Assembly (NCBI GenBank): GCA_035370245.1 | Contig: DAOOVO010000159.1 | Coordinates: forward strand, 1 to 6,306 | Length of the DNA stretch: 6,306 nucleotides | Reading direction: 5' to 3' | Source: Pseudobacteroides sp035370245 | GTDB lineage: Bacteria > Bacillota > Clostridia > Acetivibrionales > DSM-2933 | Shown: one piece after another, positions 1 to 4,764 of the stretch | Layout of the letters: every line of letters begins with the position of its first letter | Position numbering within the stretch: position 1 is the first letter of the stretch | Program-made: the position numbers and the translations under genes | The notes under the pieces: generated by a model | Databases searched by the model: none | What the model was told of the DNA's origin: nothing | Seen by the model: only the letters and a program-made list of their open reading frames with translations

Positions 1-76
1 ATTAAATTTTCAAAAATTTTTTCCAATCACCTCTTGACTTTTTACCACTGGACTCAATTTTAATTATACATTAAAG

Positions 77-92
77 GTTGCTGATTAGCAAC
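77..92. repeat. Perfect 6-bp hairpin in non-coding DNA
   Basis: GTTGCT (77-82) and AGCAAC (87-92) form a perfect 6-bp inverted repeat around the tetraloop GATT. No U-tract follows, so it is not a standard terminator. It lies in the gene-free stretch 1-282, where all frames are full of stops and I see no gene fragment. Its function is unknown; it could be a small operator or part of an RNA whose start lies outside the window. Confidence 0.4.
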
Positions 93-160
93 AGATAGAT
101 GATGACTTTTGATGGAAATTGACGGAGAAATTTTGACCGCATTATATTTTAATTCAAATG

Positions 161-194
161 ACGCTTTAATTTAAGGCGTTAATTCTGGCGTTAA
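161..194. repeat. Imperfect palindrome with an extra GGCGTTAA half-site
   Basis: Positions 161-179 form a near-palindrome centred on T170, in which the arms ACGCTTTAA and TTAAGGCGT pair with one G-T wobble. The right arm contains GGCGTTAA (175-182), and the same 8 bases recur at 187-194, 12 bp downstream. The elements sit about 30-60 bp upstream of the -35 box at 221. That spacing would suit an operator or activator site, but no regulator is identified. Confidence 0.3.
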
Positions 195-220
195 AAAGTA
201 TATTAAATTTTAAAAAACTA

Positions 221-250
221 TTGACGATGAGTTACATAGTCTGATAAAAT
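221..250 (+). promoter_or_regulatory. Sigma-A-type promoter with extended -10
   Basis: TTGACG (221-226, five of six consensus bases) is followed after 18 bp by TAAAAT (245-250, five of six). A TG at 242-243 gives an extended -10. Transcription would start near 257, just before the ribosome binding site of the 33-codon ORF at 283. An inverted repeat, GTTACA (231-236) and TGTAAC (256-261), brackets the -10 box and could be an operator. This is the best promoter match in the first 800 bases. Confidence 0.55.
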
Positions 251-282
251 ATGTTTGTAACCTATAGGTGATGCCCTGATTT

Positions 283-384
283 ATGAAGAAATGCTGCTTT
301 GACGCGTTGCTAAAAAGTAAGAAATATCTTGCAATAGAGAGGGGTGAGAGTACTCATGTGAAAAAGGACACATTTTACAATTAA
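283..384 (+). CDS. Small hypothetical protein, 33 aa
   Basis: This 33-codon ORF starts at ATG 283 and stops at TAA 382-384. The protein begins MKKCCFDALLKSKKYLAIER and is basic, with a vicinal Cys-Cys pair at residues 4-5 and no signal peptide or membrane segment. I do not recognise it. Support comes from context: AGGTGAT (266-272) lies 10 nt before the ATG, and a good promoter lies at 221-250. It could be a genuine small protein, a leader peptide, or the remnant of a longer gene. It precedes the small gene at 471 by 86 nt and may share its transcript, since no terminator separates them. Confidence 0.35.
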   Translation: MKKCCFDALLKSKKYLAIERGESTHVKKDTFYN

Positions 385-470
385 AATCCATTAAATTACA
401 TTAATAAAATTCACATTTACTGAATACTTTATTTAGGAGTTATTGGAAAACAAAGAATAGTGGGTAGAGT

Positions 471-671
471 ATGAAAAAAAATAAAAAGTATTTATTGTAT
501 GGGAAAGATACAAGGAGGTTGTACGAAAAAATGAATATTGAGAAAAAAGATCCGGGTATGCAATATATATTGACGAAGCATATTCTAAAACACCTTCTTT
601 TAAAAGGTGTTATAACGGAAGATGAATTTAAACGCATTGATAAAGAAAATATAAAAAACCTTGAACAGTAA
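471..671 (+). CDS. Small SHOCT-like protein
   Basis: The 66-aa product is highly charged, with a lysine/arginine-rich N-terminus and no membrane segment. Residues about 37-60 (LLLKGVITEDEF and onward) have the L-x-x-G-h-I-T-x-x-E-F pattern of SHOCT-type short helical domains. This pattern is common at the C-terminus of bacterial membrane-associated proteins, and I recall similar small stand-alone ORFs in Clostridia. The start is uncertain. ATG 471 has only a weak purine run ahead of it and follows an in-frame stop at 465-467. ATG 531 is in frame and has a full AAGGAGG (512-518) 12 nt upstream, which would give a 47-aa protein that keeps the SHOCT-like part. A terminator follows at 733. The cellular role is unknown. 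Confidence 0.55.
   Translation: MKKNKKYLLYGKDTRRLYEKMNIEKKDPGMQYILTKHILKHLLLKGVITEDEFKRIDKENIKNLEQ
512..518 (+). promoter_or_regulatory. Strong internal Shine-Dalgarno pointing to a start at 531
   Basis: AAGGAGG lies 12 nt before the in-frame ATG at 531, inside the ORF that opens at 471. It is much stronger than anything before ATG 471. Either the true start is 531, or two products of 66 and 47 aa are made. The spacing is longer than the usual 5-9 nt, so the question stays open. Confidence 0.4.
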
Positions 672-732
672 TGCTTGATGAATTAGCAGTACACATTGTT
701 TCAATTGATATTAGAGGTTATAAATTTAACCG

Positions 733-779
733 ACTCCTTCTTGGCAGTATGTAAAATTTTTTGCCGGAAGGAGTTTTTT
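733..779 (+). terminator. Rho-independent terminator
   Basis: ACTCCTTC (733-740) pairs with GAAGGAGT (767-774), and GGCA (743-746) pairs with TGCC (762-765), across a small internal loop. A T-run at 774-779 follows directly. It closes the transcription unit of the small genes at 283 and 471 and insulates the receiver/CheX operon downstream. Confidence 0.85.
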
Positions 780-781
780 AA

Positions 782-810
782 TATACATTCTTTATAATTT
801 GTGCTATAAT
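782..810 (+). promoter_or_regulatory. Promoter candidate for the receiver/CheX operon
   Basis: A consensus TATAAT (805-810) is preceded by TG at 802-803, giving an extended -10. TATACA (782-787, four of six) lies 17 bp upstream. It starts just after the terminator at 733-779. If used, it leaves an untranslated leader of about 235 nt before the receiver gene at 1053. Other AT-rich -10-like strings nearby (for example TATAAT at 839-844) have poorer -35 partners. Confidence 0.5.
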
Positions 811-1052
811 ATATATTAAGTAAATTATTTTTTAATAGTATAATTTTCTAATGTACCGTTAATCATATCGATAAAAGTTCGTTTTTTCTTTTTATTTTTA
901 AATATTCTTTGAAGTATTAATGTTTTATCACTTTAAAAATAAATAACCCGATTATTCAGCTATAGACGGCTTAATGTTATATTTTCTCATTATTATGCCC
1001 GGTAATACATTGTGTTGTTGTACTACAAATCAATAATCAAGGAGGAAATGTT
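811..1052 (+). other. Long AT-rich leader with a distant inverted repeat
   Basis: This gene-free leader contains a perfect 12-bp inverted repeat, TTTATTTTTAAA (891-902) and TTTAAAAATAAA (932-943), separated by 29 nt. The arms are AT-only. The last 100 bases carry a few GC patches (GACGGC near 965, GCCCGG near 997). I could not match the leader to a known riboswitch, including the cyclic-di-GMP classes. It ends in a strong ribosome binding site, AAGGAGG at 1039-1045, for the receiver gene. Confidence 0.4.
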
Positions 1053-1427
1053 ATGAGTTTTAATTCATTAAAGGTTCTTGTTTGTGACGATTCTATTTTA
1101 ATTAGAAAAAAGCTTAAGGACTTTTTGGAAGAATGTGGTTGCAGTGTTTTGGAGGCATTAGATGGGCAAAAGGCTGTGGATATATACAAGGAAGAGAAGC
1201 CGGATTTGGTATTTATGGACATTGTAATGCCGGTTAAAAGTGGTATTCAAGCAACAGAAGAAATAATAGAATTTGATAAGAATGCCAAGGTGGTAATAGC
1301 TTCTTCGTCTGGCACCAAGACCCATTTAAAACAGGCTTTAGAAGCGGGTGCGTATGAATTTGTCCAAAAGCCTCTTGATGAAGCTCAAATAAAGGACATT
1401 TTAACTAACTATAATAAGGAGGTCTAA
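1053..1427 (+). CDS. Stand-alone CheY-like response regulator receiver
   Basis: The 124-aa product is a single REC domain with no output domain, so it should act in the cytoplasm by phosphorylation-dependent protein contact. The acidic metal-binding pair is D12-D13, the phospho-acceptor is D56 in the strand ending FMDIVMP (54-60), the Thr/Ser switch residue is S84, Y101 lies at the aromatic switch position, and the invariant lysine is K106 in QKP. All catalytic residues are therefore present. The start is set by AAGGAGG (1039-1045) 7 nt before ATG. The stop at 1425-1427 is one base from the next ATG, so the two genes are co-transcribed and probably translationally coupled. The neighbour carries a CheX-like phosphatase domain and is the likely dephosphorylating partner. 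No cognate kinase is in the window. It could serve chemotaxis or another behaviour such as surface motility or development; CheY in the strict flagellar sense is not proven. Confidence 0.93.
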   Translation: MSFNSLKVLVCDDSILIRKKLKDFLEECGCSVLEALDGQKAVDIYKEEKPDLVFMDIVMPVKSGIQATEEIIEFDKNAKVVIASSSGTKTHLKQALEAGAYEFVQKPLDEAQIKDILTNYNKEV

Positions 1428-1428
1428 T

Positions 1429-2313
1429 ATGTTTACACAACTTTTCGGAAGCTTTCTTTTAAATAAAAAGCTGGTTACCACTGAACAACTAATGGATGCA
1501 TTGAATTACCAGAGTTCTGTTCGCTTGAAACTTGGCGTTCTTGCAGTTAATGCAGGTTATATGACGGCAGAGGACATTAAGAAGGTTCATGATGTTCAGT
1601 CTAAAGTGGATAAGAAATTCGGTGAGATTGCTATCGAAATGGGATTTTTGGATGATGAAAAAGTAAATAAACTTCTTTCATCGCAGAAAACAGGTTATCT
1701 GCTTTTGGGACAGGCTTTGGTGGATAAAAATTATATGACCATGAAGCAGTTTGAAGATGCAATCAATATATACAAAAAAGAGTACAGTCTCTCAAATGAT
1801 GAGCTGCAATCCATTGATAACGGAGATTTTAACAAGGTTTTAAGCAGTTTCTACGGCTTTGATAATGTTTCTCAAGGCGAAGTTTACAAAAACTATTTTT
1901 CACTTCTTTTTAGAAATATTATTAGATTTGTTGATGCAAGTTTCATTCCTAAGGAAAACAAAGCCATATCCAATTATAAATATCAGTGGATGGTTACCCA
2001 AAATATTTTCGGAAATATAGGGTTGGATACATATATTTGCGGAGATGAAAAAGCTTTCATTGGTTTTGCAAGTAAATTTTCACAGGAAAACTACAACCAA
2101 AATGATGAATATGTACAGGCTTCCATGGGAGAATTCTTAAATCAAATAAACGGTTTGTTCCTTGTAAATATGTCAAATAACAATGTAGAACTGGAATTGA
2201 CTCCTCAGGCTGTTTATAGTAACGGTGTTTTGACTGAATTGTCGGAAGCTTACTGTATAACAATAGAATTTCCTTTCGGTGTTATTGATTTCATGATATC
2301 CAAGTCCAATTAA
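1429..2313 (+). CDS. Four MshEN-type repeats fused to a CheX/CheC-like phosphatase domain
   Basis: The 294-aa soluble protein has two parts. Residues 5-115 contain four units with an exact 29-residue period, starting at L5, K34, K63 and L92. Each has the form x-h-G-x-h-h-h-x-x-x-h-h-x-x-x-x-h-x-x-h-h-x-x-Q, with G7, G36, G65, G94 and Q28, Q57, Q86 conserved. This matches the paired motif of MshEN (GSPII_E N-terminal) domains, which in several proteins bind cyclic di-GMP. The usual Arg at the first motif position is L, K, K, L here, so binding is not assured. Residues about 150-294 resemble CheX/CheC phosphatases: E235-x-x-N238, N241-G242 and P259 fit the E-x-x-N active-site helix and downstream proline, although the acidic or Ser residue expected four before the Glu is Ala (S232 is three before). 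The proposed role is to dephosphorylate the upstream receiver, possibly under second-messenger control. Its ribosome binding site AAGGAGG (1416-1422) lies inside the receiver gene's end. Confidence 0.8.
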   Translation: MFTQLFGSFLLNKKLVTTEQLMDALNYQSSVRLKLGVLAVNAGYMTAEDIKKVHDVQSKVDKKFGEIAIEMGFLDDEKVNKLLSSQKTGYLLLGQALVDKNYMTMKQFEDAINIYKKEYSLSNDELQSIDNGDFNKVLSSFYGFDNVSQGEVYKNYFSLLFRNIIRFVDASFIPKENKAISNYKYQWMVTQNIFGNIGLDTYICGDEKAFIGFASKFSQENYNQNDEYVQASMGEFLNQINGLFLVNMSNNNVELELTPQAVYSNGVLTELSEAYCITIEFPFGVIDFMISKSN

Positions 2314-2335
2314 GAATTGAATGATAGATGCAAAA

Positions 2336-2371
2336 GCACCCGAATACATTTTTGTGATTCGGGTGTATTTT
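2336..2371 (+). terminator. Rho-independent terminator of the receiver/CheX operon
   Basis: CACCCGAAT (2337-2345) pairs perfectly with ATTCGGGTG (2357-2365). The stem can extend inward with ACA/TGT (2346-2348 and 2353-2355) if G2356 bulges. A T-rich tail follows the stem, and the structure starts 23 nt after the stop codon. Together with the terminator at 733 it bounds the operon as two genes only. Confidence 0.88.
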
Positions 2372-2411
2372 AATTCTAACCTATATATTCTCACTAAGCT
2401 TTCCATGCCAA

Positions 2412-2440
2412 TTGCATAAAGTTATAATTACTGCTAAAAT
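2412..2440 (+). promoter_or_regulatory. Promoter candidate for the small membrane protein gene
   Basis: TTGCAT (2412-2417) is followed after 17 bp by TAAAAT (2435-2440), with TG at 2432-2433 making an extended -10. The -35 matches only at TTG. It lies after the terminator at 2336-2371 and about 70 bp before the start codon at 2513. A second TATAAT at 2464-2469 lacks a good -35. Confidence 0.35.
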
Positions 2441-2512
2441 ATAATTTGTTAAATTAATAATATTATAATTTATATTGAAATGGCAGAATTATAGCAAAAG
2501 GGCGGAATTGTA

Positions 2513-2878
2513 ATGAGCATAAAAAGACAATGGAGTATTGGTGGCGTTATAATTGTTGGGGCTGGCATTTTAGGAGTATTATCAATGTTTCTTGGTTGGG
2601 TAAAAATGTCTTCAATACCACATAGTGGCATCCAACAACGCACATACTTTTATTTGATTTTTTTCATTTATCCGGTTATTGTTACCCTTATGAATTATAA
2701 TATGAATAAGCTGTTTGGATATATATGCGGTGTGTTTGCTATGATATGCGGTATTAGGTATATTGTAACGAAAGAAACATTTTATTTCGGAAATATATCA
2801 TCCGTAGGACCGCAAATGTTTACACTATCGGCAGTTTTACTTGTGATTGGGGTATTTAAATACAAAAAAAGAATTTAG
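2513..2878 (+). CDS. Small four-helix integral membrane protein, unknown function
   Basis: The 121-aa protein has four predicted membrane segments at about residues 9-30, 44-61, 65-85 and 100-116. A basic N-terminus (KRQ at 4-6) and a basic C-terminal end (KYKKRI, 116-121) both favour a cytoplasmic location. The short polar loop at 31-43 carries SIPHSG. The first helix contains GVLSMFLGWV, a Gly/Trp-ended segment seen in many small uncharacterised Gram-positive membrane proteins, but I cannot name a family. ATG 2513 is preceded by AAGGGCGG (2498-2505), a slightly degenerate ribosome binding site 7 nt away. It appears monocistronic: a terminator lies upstream, and 175 nt with a possible new promoter separate it from the next gene. 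No evidence links it to its neighbours. Confidence 0.72.
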   Translation: MSIKRQWSIGGVIIVGAGILGVLSMFLGWVKMSSIPHSGIQQRTYFYLIFFIYPVIVTLMNYNMNKLFGYICGVFAMICGIRYIVTKETFYFGNISSVGPQMFTLSAVLLVIGVFKYKKRI

Positions 2879-2949
2879 ATTAATACGTATTTAATGCATA
2901 ATAACTCGGAAAGTAATCAGTCATTATAAATTGCTCAAAAATAAATATC

Positions 2950-2978
2950 TTGTATTAATTACAAAACTGGGCTAAGAT
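2950..2978 (+). promoter_or_regulatory. Weak promoter candidate for the DUF4261-like gene
   Basis: TTGTAT (2950-2955) and TAAGAT (2973-2978) are 17 bp apart, each only a partial consensus match. TTGTA (2950-2954) and TACAA (2960-2964) form a small inverted repeat over the -35 region that could be an operator. It lies about 75 bp upstream of the start at 3054. No clear terminator follows the preceding gene, so read-through is also possible. Confidence 0.25.
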
Positions 2979-3042
2979 TAATACATGTAGTTTTAAAATA
3001 TTAGTCTGAATAGGAAGTCTTTATATATAAAAATATTGTTTT

Positions 3043-3048
3043 GGAGGT
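3043..3048 (+). promoter_or_regulatory. Shine-Dalgarno that sets the start at 3054
   Basis: GGAGGT lies 5 nt before ATG 3054. The frame is open further upstream to a TTG at 3036, but that would place the ribosome binding site inside the coding region and leave the TTG with only AT sequence ahead of it. ATG 3054 is therefore preferred. Confidence 0.8.
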
Positions 3049-3053
3049 GTTAT

Positions 3054-4322
3054 ATGCCTAAGGGAATATTTACACAAGGCATGGTGGTTCTGCTATCGGA
3101 ACCTATTTTATTCAGCAAGTTGGAACAGATTCTTGCGGAAGATTTTAAACTTGTGGCCAGAAATGAAAGTTCTGAACGGTGGTATTTTGGAGGCCCCAGC
3201 GTTTTGATTTCTTATCGACCAGAAGTTAACGGCTATATTACAGTTGATTTAGTTGATAGACCTTGGCCCGACAATATGGGATATAATGGAGAAGAAAAAG
3301 ATGAAATGATCATTGGAGCATGGTCAGCAGGCTATTTCGGTCCCTTTACCTATCCAGGAAGTCTAAGTCATGCAGCTCAACAGTCATGGCTTTATGAAGA
3401 CGGGGGGAAGAATGCAGCAGAACATAAAGCTTTTATAAGAATACGTTCAAGCTATGTTTTGGGCATTGAAATAAAAAAGGATACCCCGATTTTACCAAAG
3501 AATTATGACCCAACCCATGAAATGATGTTTTTAACAAGGGTATGTCAAAATATACTTCAAATGTCGGAAGCTTTATGCTATTTTAATCCAAATGGCGAAT
3601 GTTTGGCTTCTGATGAAATAGTGGATGGCCTTATTGATAGATATGAGAAAATGGGCATGTATCCTCTTGAAATATGGTCTAATATTCGATTGTTCAATCT
3701 TCCCGACGGTGACAAATGGGCTTTGATGGATGTAGTGGGCATGGGACAGCTTGACGTTGTTGACTTTGAGGCAATATTTATAAAAGGTGAATTTGAGCCT
3801 AATGAAATAGTCAGCTTTTTCAGAAACACCTCTGTATTCTATCTTAACAACAGGGGACTGAAGTTTAAAAACGGTCAATTTGTTGTAGGACCGGGAGGTG
3901 TATGCTGGCAGGGTGTAATTGTTAAAGAAGGCATTGCTGCTCCTCCAAGAACAGTAATAAGATGGTTTCCGGCTGACGGAAGCGAAAGGCCTGAAGCTTA
4001 TTTAGAAGGACTTCCTAACTATGTGAATAAAAGCATAGAAGATTTGGATAAGGATGATCATGAAGATGATGAGGAATTTAATGAAGAAATAGATAAAGAA
4101 ATAAACGAAGAACTTGATAATGTTATGTCTGATGAGGAAAAAGACAGTGATGATGACGAGAATTACGAGGATGAACAGGAAAAAGAAGCAGAGAATGACG
4201 TGACGGATAAGGAAGATACTGAAGTTGAATCGGATAATGAAATTAAAGAAGATAAAATTGATACGGCGGAAAATGATGGCAAGGAAAAGAAAGGTTTCTT
4301 TAAGAGATTATTTGGGAAATAG
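3054..4322 (+). CDS. DUF4261-like protein with acidic tail and basic amphipathic end
   Basis: The product is 422 aa. Residues 1-320 form a globular part that resembles DUF4261-type proteins: an N-terminal strand MVVLLSEP (10-17), a segment LISYRPEVNGYITVDLVDRP (51-70), an HKAFIRI strand (124-130), then an IWSNIRLFNL region (207-216), MDVVGMGQLDVVDFE (225-239) and a C-terminal strand/helix part to about 308. The family function is unknown and this assignment is from memory of its pattern. Residues about 329-409 are a low-complexity, Asp/Glu-rich, probably disordered tail. The last residues, KKGFFKRLFGK (412-422), form a short basic amphipathic helix that could bind membrane or a protein partner. 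There is no signal peptide or membrane segment, so the protein is probably cytoplasmic. It is flanked by a weak promoter and a strong terminator, so it is likely a single-gene unit. Confidence 0.8.
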   Translation: MPKGIFTQGMVVLLSEPILFSKLEQILAEDFKLVARNESSERWYFGGPSVLISYRPEVNGYITVDLVDRPWPDNMGYNGEEKDEMIIGAWSAGYFGPFTYPGSLSHAAQQSWLYEDGGKNAAEHKAFIRIRSSYVLGIEIKKDTPILPKNYDPTHEMMFLTRVCQNILQMSEALCYFNPNGECLASDEIVDGLIDRYEKMGMYPLEIWSNIRLFNLPDGDKWALMDVVGMGQLDVVDFEAIFIKGEFEPNEIVSFFRNTSVFYLNNRGLKFKNGQFVVGPGGVCWQGVIVKEGIAAPPRTVIRWFPADGSERPEAYLEGLPNYVNKSIEDLDKDDHEDDEEFNEEIDKEINEELDNVMSDEEKDSDDDENYEDEQEKEAENDVTDKEDTEVESDNEIKEDKIDTAENDGKEKKGFFKRLFGK

Positions 4323-4345
4323 AATAAATTATTTTAAATAATCCG

Positions 4346-4383
4346 AAACAAAAATAAGGCATTACTATGCCTTATTTTTGTTT
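4346..4383. terminator. Perfect 17-bp bidirectional terminator
   Basis: The arms at 4346-4362 and 4367-4383 are perfect reverse complements over 17 bp around the loop TACT. The GC core is GGCAT/ATGCC, and each arm ends in an A-run or T-run. The hairpin could therefore stop transcription from either side. It begins 23 nt after the stop codon at 4320-4322. Confidence 0.9.
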
Positions 4384-4510
4384 GGGGAGACTTCAATTAA
4401 ATATCATATCAATTTTTATTCTGACTCTATTGAATCACAGAATCAAAAAACCAATACGATTCTTATATTACTATTTTTCCAGTTTTTTTCAATGCAATTA
4501 TTTGATATAT

Positions 4511-4564
4511 AATAGCATTTTTTTGCTCTATTAATTTAAGGAAGAATTTAATAGCATTTTTTTG
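4511..4564. repeat. Two exact 15-bp direct repeats
   Basis: AATAGCATTTTTTTG occurs at 4511-4525 and again at 4550-4564, a 39-bp period. A partial third copy, ATTAGCATTATTT, lies near 4572-4584. They sit in the gene-free stretch 4384-4764 upstream of the xylose-binding-protein gene. They may be regulator binding sites or simply AT-biased slippage products. Nothing else recognisable was found at 4384-4510 or 4585-4670. Confidence 0.6.
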
Positions 4565-4674
4565 TTTTTGTATTAGCATTATTTATAATTAATCTATATG
4601 GTCTAATTATAAAAGTATGCAGAAAATTAATGAAATGCCGATATTAGATAATATGTAACATATTTTTAAAAAAA

Positions 4675-4702
4675 TTGGTTTTTATAACCCTTTTCATATA
4701 AC
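4675..4702 (+). promoter_or_regulatory. Promoter candidate for the xylose-binding-protein gene
   Basis: TTGGTT (4675-4680) is followed after 16 bp by TATAAC (4697-4702, five of six). The -10 falls in the first unit of the 13-bp tandem repeat at 4696-4746. Further TATATAA strings in later units give alternative -10 boxes, so the exact start cannot be fixed. Confidence 0.35.
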
Positions 4703-4759
4703 ACTTCTATATAACACTTTTATATAAAAATTTTATATAAAACAGTATATGACAGGAGG
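4696..4759. repeat. 13-bp AT-rich tandem repeat ending at the ribosome binding site
   Basis: Units are ATATAACACTTCT (4696-4708), ATATAACACTTTT (4709-4721), ATATAAAAATTTT (4722-4734) and ATATAAAACAGT (4735-4746). A fifth degenerate unit at 4747-4759 ends in AGGAGG, the ribosome binding site of the gene at 4765. The array covers the probable -10 region and untranslated leader, so copy number could affect expression. Confidence 0.65.
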
Positions 4760-4764
4760 ATAAT

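Noticed and set aside
260..380. Riboswitch-like RNA upstream of the small genes, including a TGAG/CTCA hairpin near 345-356
   Set aside because: I could not fit it to any known riboswitch core, and the stretch is better explained by a 33-codon ORF with a ribosome binding site.
358..384. GTG-start mini-ORF after the purine-rich stretch GAGAGGGGTGAG
   Set aside because: It is only eight codons long and in the same frame as the ORF starting at 283, so it adds nothing independent.
440..637. Reverse-strand 65-aa ORF opposite the SHOCT-like gene
   Set aside because: It is Phe/Ile/Tyr-rich because it is the antisense of a Lys-rich forward gene. No ribosome binding site or family resemblance was seen.
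934..955. Flagellar sigma-D promoter (TAAA then CCCGATTA) before the receiver gene
   Set aside because: The spacing is 9 bp rather than about 15 bp, and no TAAA-like box lies at the right distance. A second candidate near GCCCGG at 997 also lacks a proper -35.
2057..2406. Reverse-strand ORFs of 68 and 77 aa over the end of the CheX-like gene and its terminator
   Set aside because: They overlap a well-supported forward gene and a rho-independent terminator, with no ribosome binding site and no recognisable domain.
3036..3053. Upstream TTG start for the DUF4261-like gene
   Set aside because: It would bury the strong ribosome binding site (3043-3048) in the coding sequence and has none of its own; ATG 3054 is better.
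3573..3878. Two overlapping reverse-strand ORFs of 101 and 83 aa inside the DUF4261-like gene
   Set aside because: They are antisense shadows in different frames of a convincing 422-aa forward gene.
4511..4759. CRISPR array suggested by repeated units
   Set aside because: The repeats are 13-15 bp, AT-only and either tandem without spacers or only two copies, with no cas genes nearby.
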